This document shows positions 6,233-7,072 of a stretch of DNA of 7,072 nt, in pieces. The position numbers and the translations under genes were made by a program. The notes under the pieces are model-generated. The model was given only the letters and a program-made list of their open reading frames with translations, did not search any database and was not told the origin of the DNA. This DNA comes from Chloroflexota bacterium (GTDB lineage Bacteria; Chloroflexota; Ktedonobacteria; Ktedonobacterales; Ktedonobacteraceae): positions 1-7,072 of the forward strand of contig VBHS01000246.1 in the NCBI GenBank assembly GCA_005881295.1, read 5' to 3'. How positions within the stretch are numbered: the stretch's first letter is position 1; every line of letters starts with the position of its first letter.

Positions 6233-7072
6233 CTACAATCCCATTAGCTTCTTTGCAAGCAGCAGTTGTTGGGCATCATGCTCCCAATCTTCTTTGTCGT
6301 CGGCACCTGTCTTGATCGGCGTTTCCAGCAGAACCGCCGCGTGTTGCAGGCGGGGATCGCGCAGTAGGGTATGAAGACCCTCTTCTGGAATGATCCCTTC
6401 ACCTATACGAGCATGTGCATCACGATGGCTTCCCAGTGCCATCTTCGTATCGTTGAGGTGGATAACCTTGAGGCGCTCCAGCCCAAAGGCATCATCACAT
6501 AGCTGCAGCACCTGCAAGGTTGACGTCGCGCTGGAGATGTCGTGTCCTGCCCCCCACAGGTGAGCGGTATCGATGCAGATCCCAAGGCGTGTGGCGTATT
6601 GCGGAAAAAGATGCAGCACAGTCCCGAGCTGTTCGAAACTATGGCCAAGCGAGCCGCCCCCGCCAACATCGTTTTCTAACAACAACATCACCTCCGGCGG
6701 TGTCTCGGGTAAAATGCGTGCAAGTGCCTCAGCAATGCGCGCGAGCCCGGCTTCGACACCGGTACCACGATGGCTGCCGGTATGAAAGACCACGCTTTTT
6801 GCTCCCAGCTGCGCGCCGCGCTGTAACATCGAGCTCAGCAACACAATAGATTTCTCCCAGATGAGCTCGTCTGATGAGGCGAGATTGATGAGATAAGGTG
6901 CATGTATGACCACTGGATTGATTTCGAGGTCACGTGCCGCTGTTGCGAATGCCGTGCTTGCCCTCAGGTTGTCCGCTGGTGGTCGCCAGCCAGTCGGGTT
7001 GCCGGCAAAAATTTGAATTGCGTTGCAGCCGATTTGCCGCGCAATCTCCGCTGCTTTAACGGGTCGAGAGTA
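6233..7072 (-). CDS. nfo: Endonuclease IV (AP endonuclease), 5' end beyond the window
   Basis: The minus-strand frame is open from the window edge to the TAG at 6233-6235 and gives 279 residues of an Nfo-type TIM barrel. These enzymes use a trinuclear zinc centre to cut DNA 5' of abasic sites during base excision repair in the cytoplasm. Numbering from the first visible residue, the nine metal ligands known from E. coli Nfo all have counterparts: His57, His97, Glu133, Asp168, His171, His205, Asp218, His220 and Glu250. Their spacing matches the E. coli enzyme except for one extra residue between Glu133 and Asp168. Signature motifs include IHAPYLINLAS, FHTGSH (Thr replaces the usual Pro of HPGS), CIDTAHLWGAGHD, HLNDTK and RIGEG. 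By the E. coli position of the first ligand (His69), about 12 N-terminal residues are missing. The GTG at 6911-6913 is not the start, because conserved sequence continues upstream. It converges with the BACON-repeat gene. Confidence 0.96.
   Translation of the reverse strand, partial: YSRPVKAAEIARQIGCNAIQIFAGNPTGWRPPADNLRASTAFATAARDLEINPVVIHAPYLINLASSDELIWEKSIVLLSSMLQRGAQLGAKSVVFHTGSHRGTGVEAGLARIAEALARILPETPPEVMLLLENDVGGGGSLGHSFEQLGTVLHLFPQYATRLGICIDTAHLWGAGHDISSATSTLQVLQLCDDAFGLERLKVIHLNDTKMALGSHRDAHARIGEGIIPEEGLHTLLRDPRLQHAAVLLETPIKTGADDKEDWEHDAQQLLLAKKLMGL

Noticed and set aside
6233..6913. Shorter nfo gene starting at the GTG at 6911-6913
   Set aside because: The frame stays open and Nfo-like up to the window end (AAEIARQIGCNAIQIF), and a start there would remove the first strand/helix unit of the barrel just ahead of the first metal-binding histidine.

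Overview
The window carries four protein-coding genes and no RNA genes, insertion sequences or CRISPR arrays that I can see. The style suggests a Chloroflexota genome, most likely a Ktedonobacteria-type bacterium: moderately GC-rich DNA, a soluble PAS histidine kinase with the soil-bacterial H-box and G-box style, and a very large protein with an N-terminal zinc ribbon, one membrane helix and many Ig/BACON-like repeats. This assignment is an inference from style; nothing in the window proves it.

Layout. Positions 1-1043 (minus strand) hold a PAS-HisKA-HATPase sensor kinase, lacking at most its last codon(s) at the window edge. Its N-terminus is uncertain: its frame runs back without a stop to the TGA of the next gene and contains no convincing ATG start. 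Positions 1101-2438 (minus) hold a CaCA/CAX-family Ca2+/H+ antiporter with both alpha repeats and an enlarged hydrophilic central loop. Antiporter and kinase lie in the same direction about 57 bp apart and are probably co-transcribed, antiporter first. Positions 2439-2689 are a divergent intergenic region with a clear ribosome-binding site for the antiporter, and a plausible sigma-70-type promoter and ribosome-binding site for the rightward gene.

Positions 2690-6220 (plus) encode a 1176-residue protein, the most distinctive item here. It has a cytoplasmic four-cysteine zinc ribbon, a disordered linker, one membrane helix, an Ig/IPT-like domain, and then eight BACON-like beta-sandwich repeats of about 105-114 residues. 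Three repeats carry a regularly spaced cysteine pair, and a 66-bp tandem duplication lies between repeats 7 and 8. Positions 6233-7072 (minus) hold most of an endonuclease IV (Nfo) with all nine metal-ligand positions conserved. It converges tail to tail with the repeat protein, with 12 bp between the stop codons.

How they fit together. The antiporter/kinase pair may form a transcription unit for ion homeostasis and signalling, but no response regulator is in view, so a functional link is conjecture. The repeat protein and Nfo are each transcribed alone relative to their visible neighbours and have no evident shared pathway. I see no strong case for a new multi-gene system. The best candidate for something under-described is the zinc-ribbon/membrane/BACON-repeat protein.
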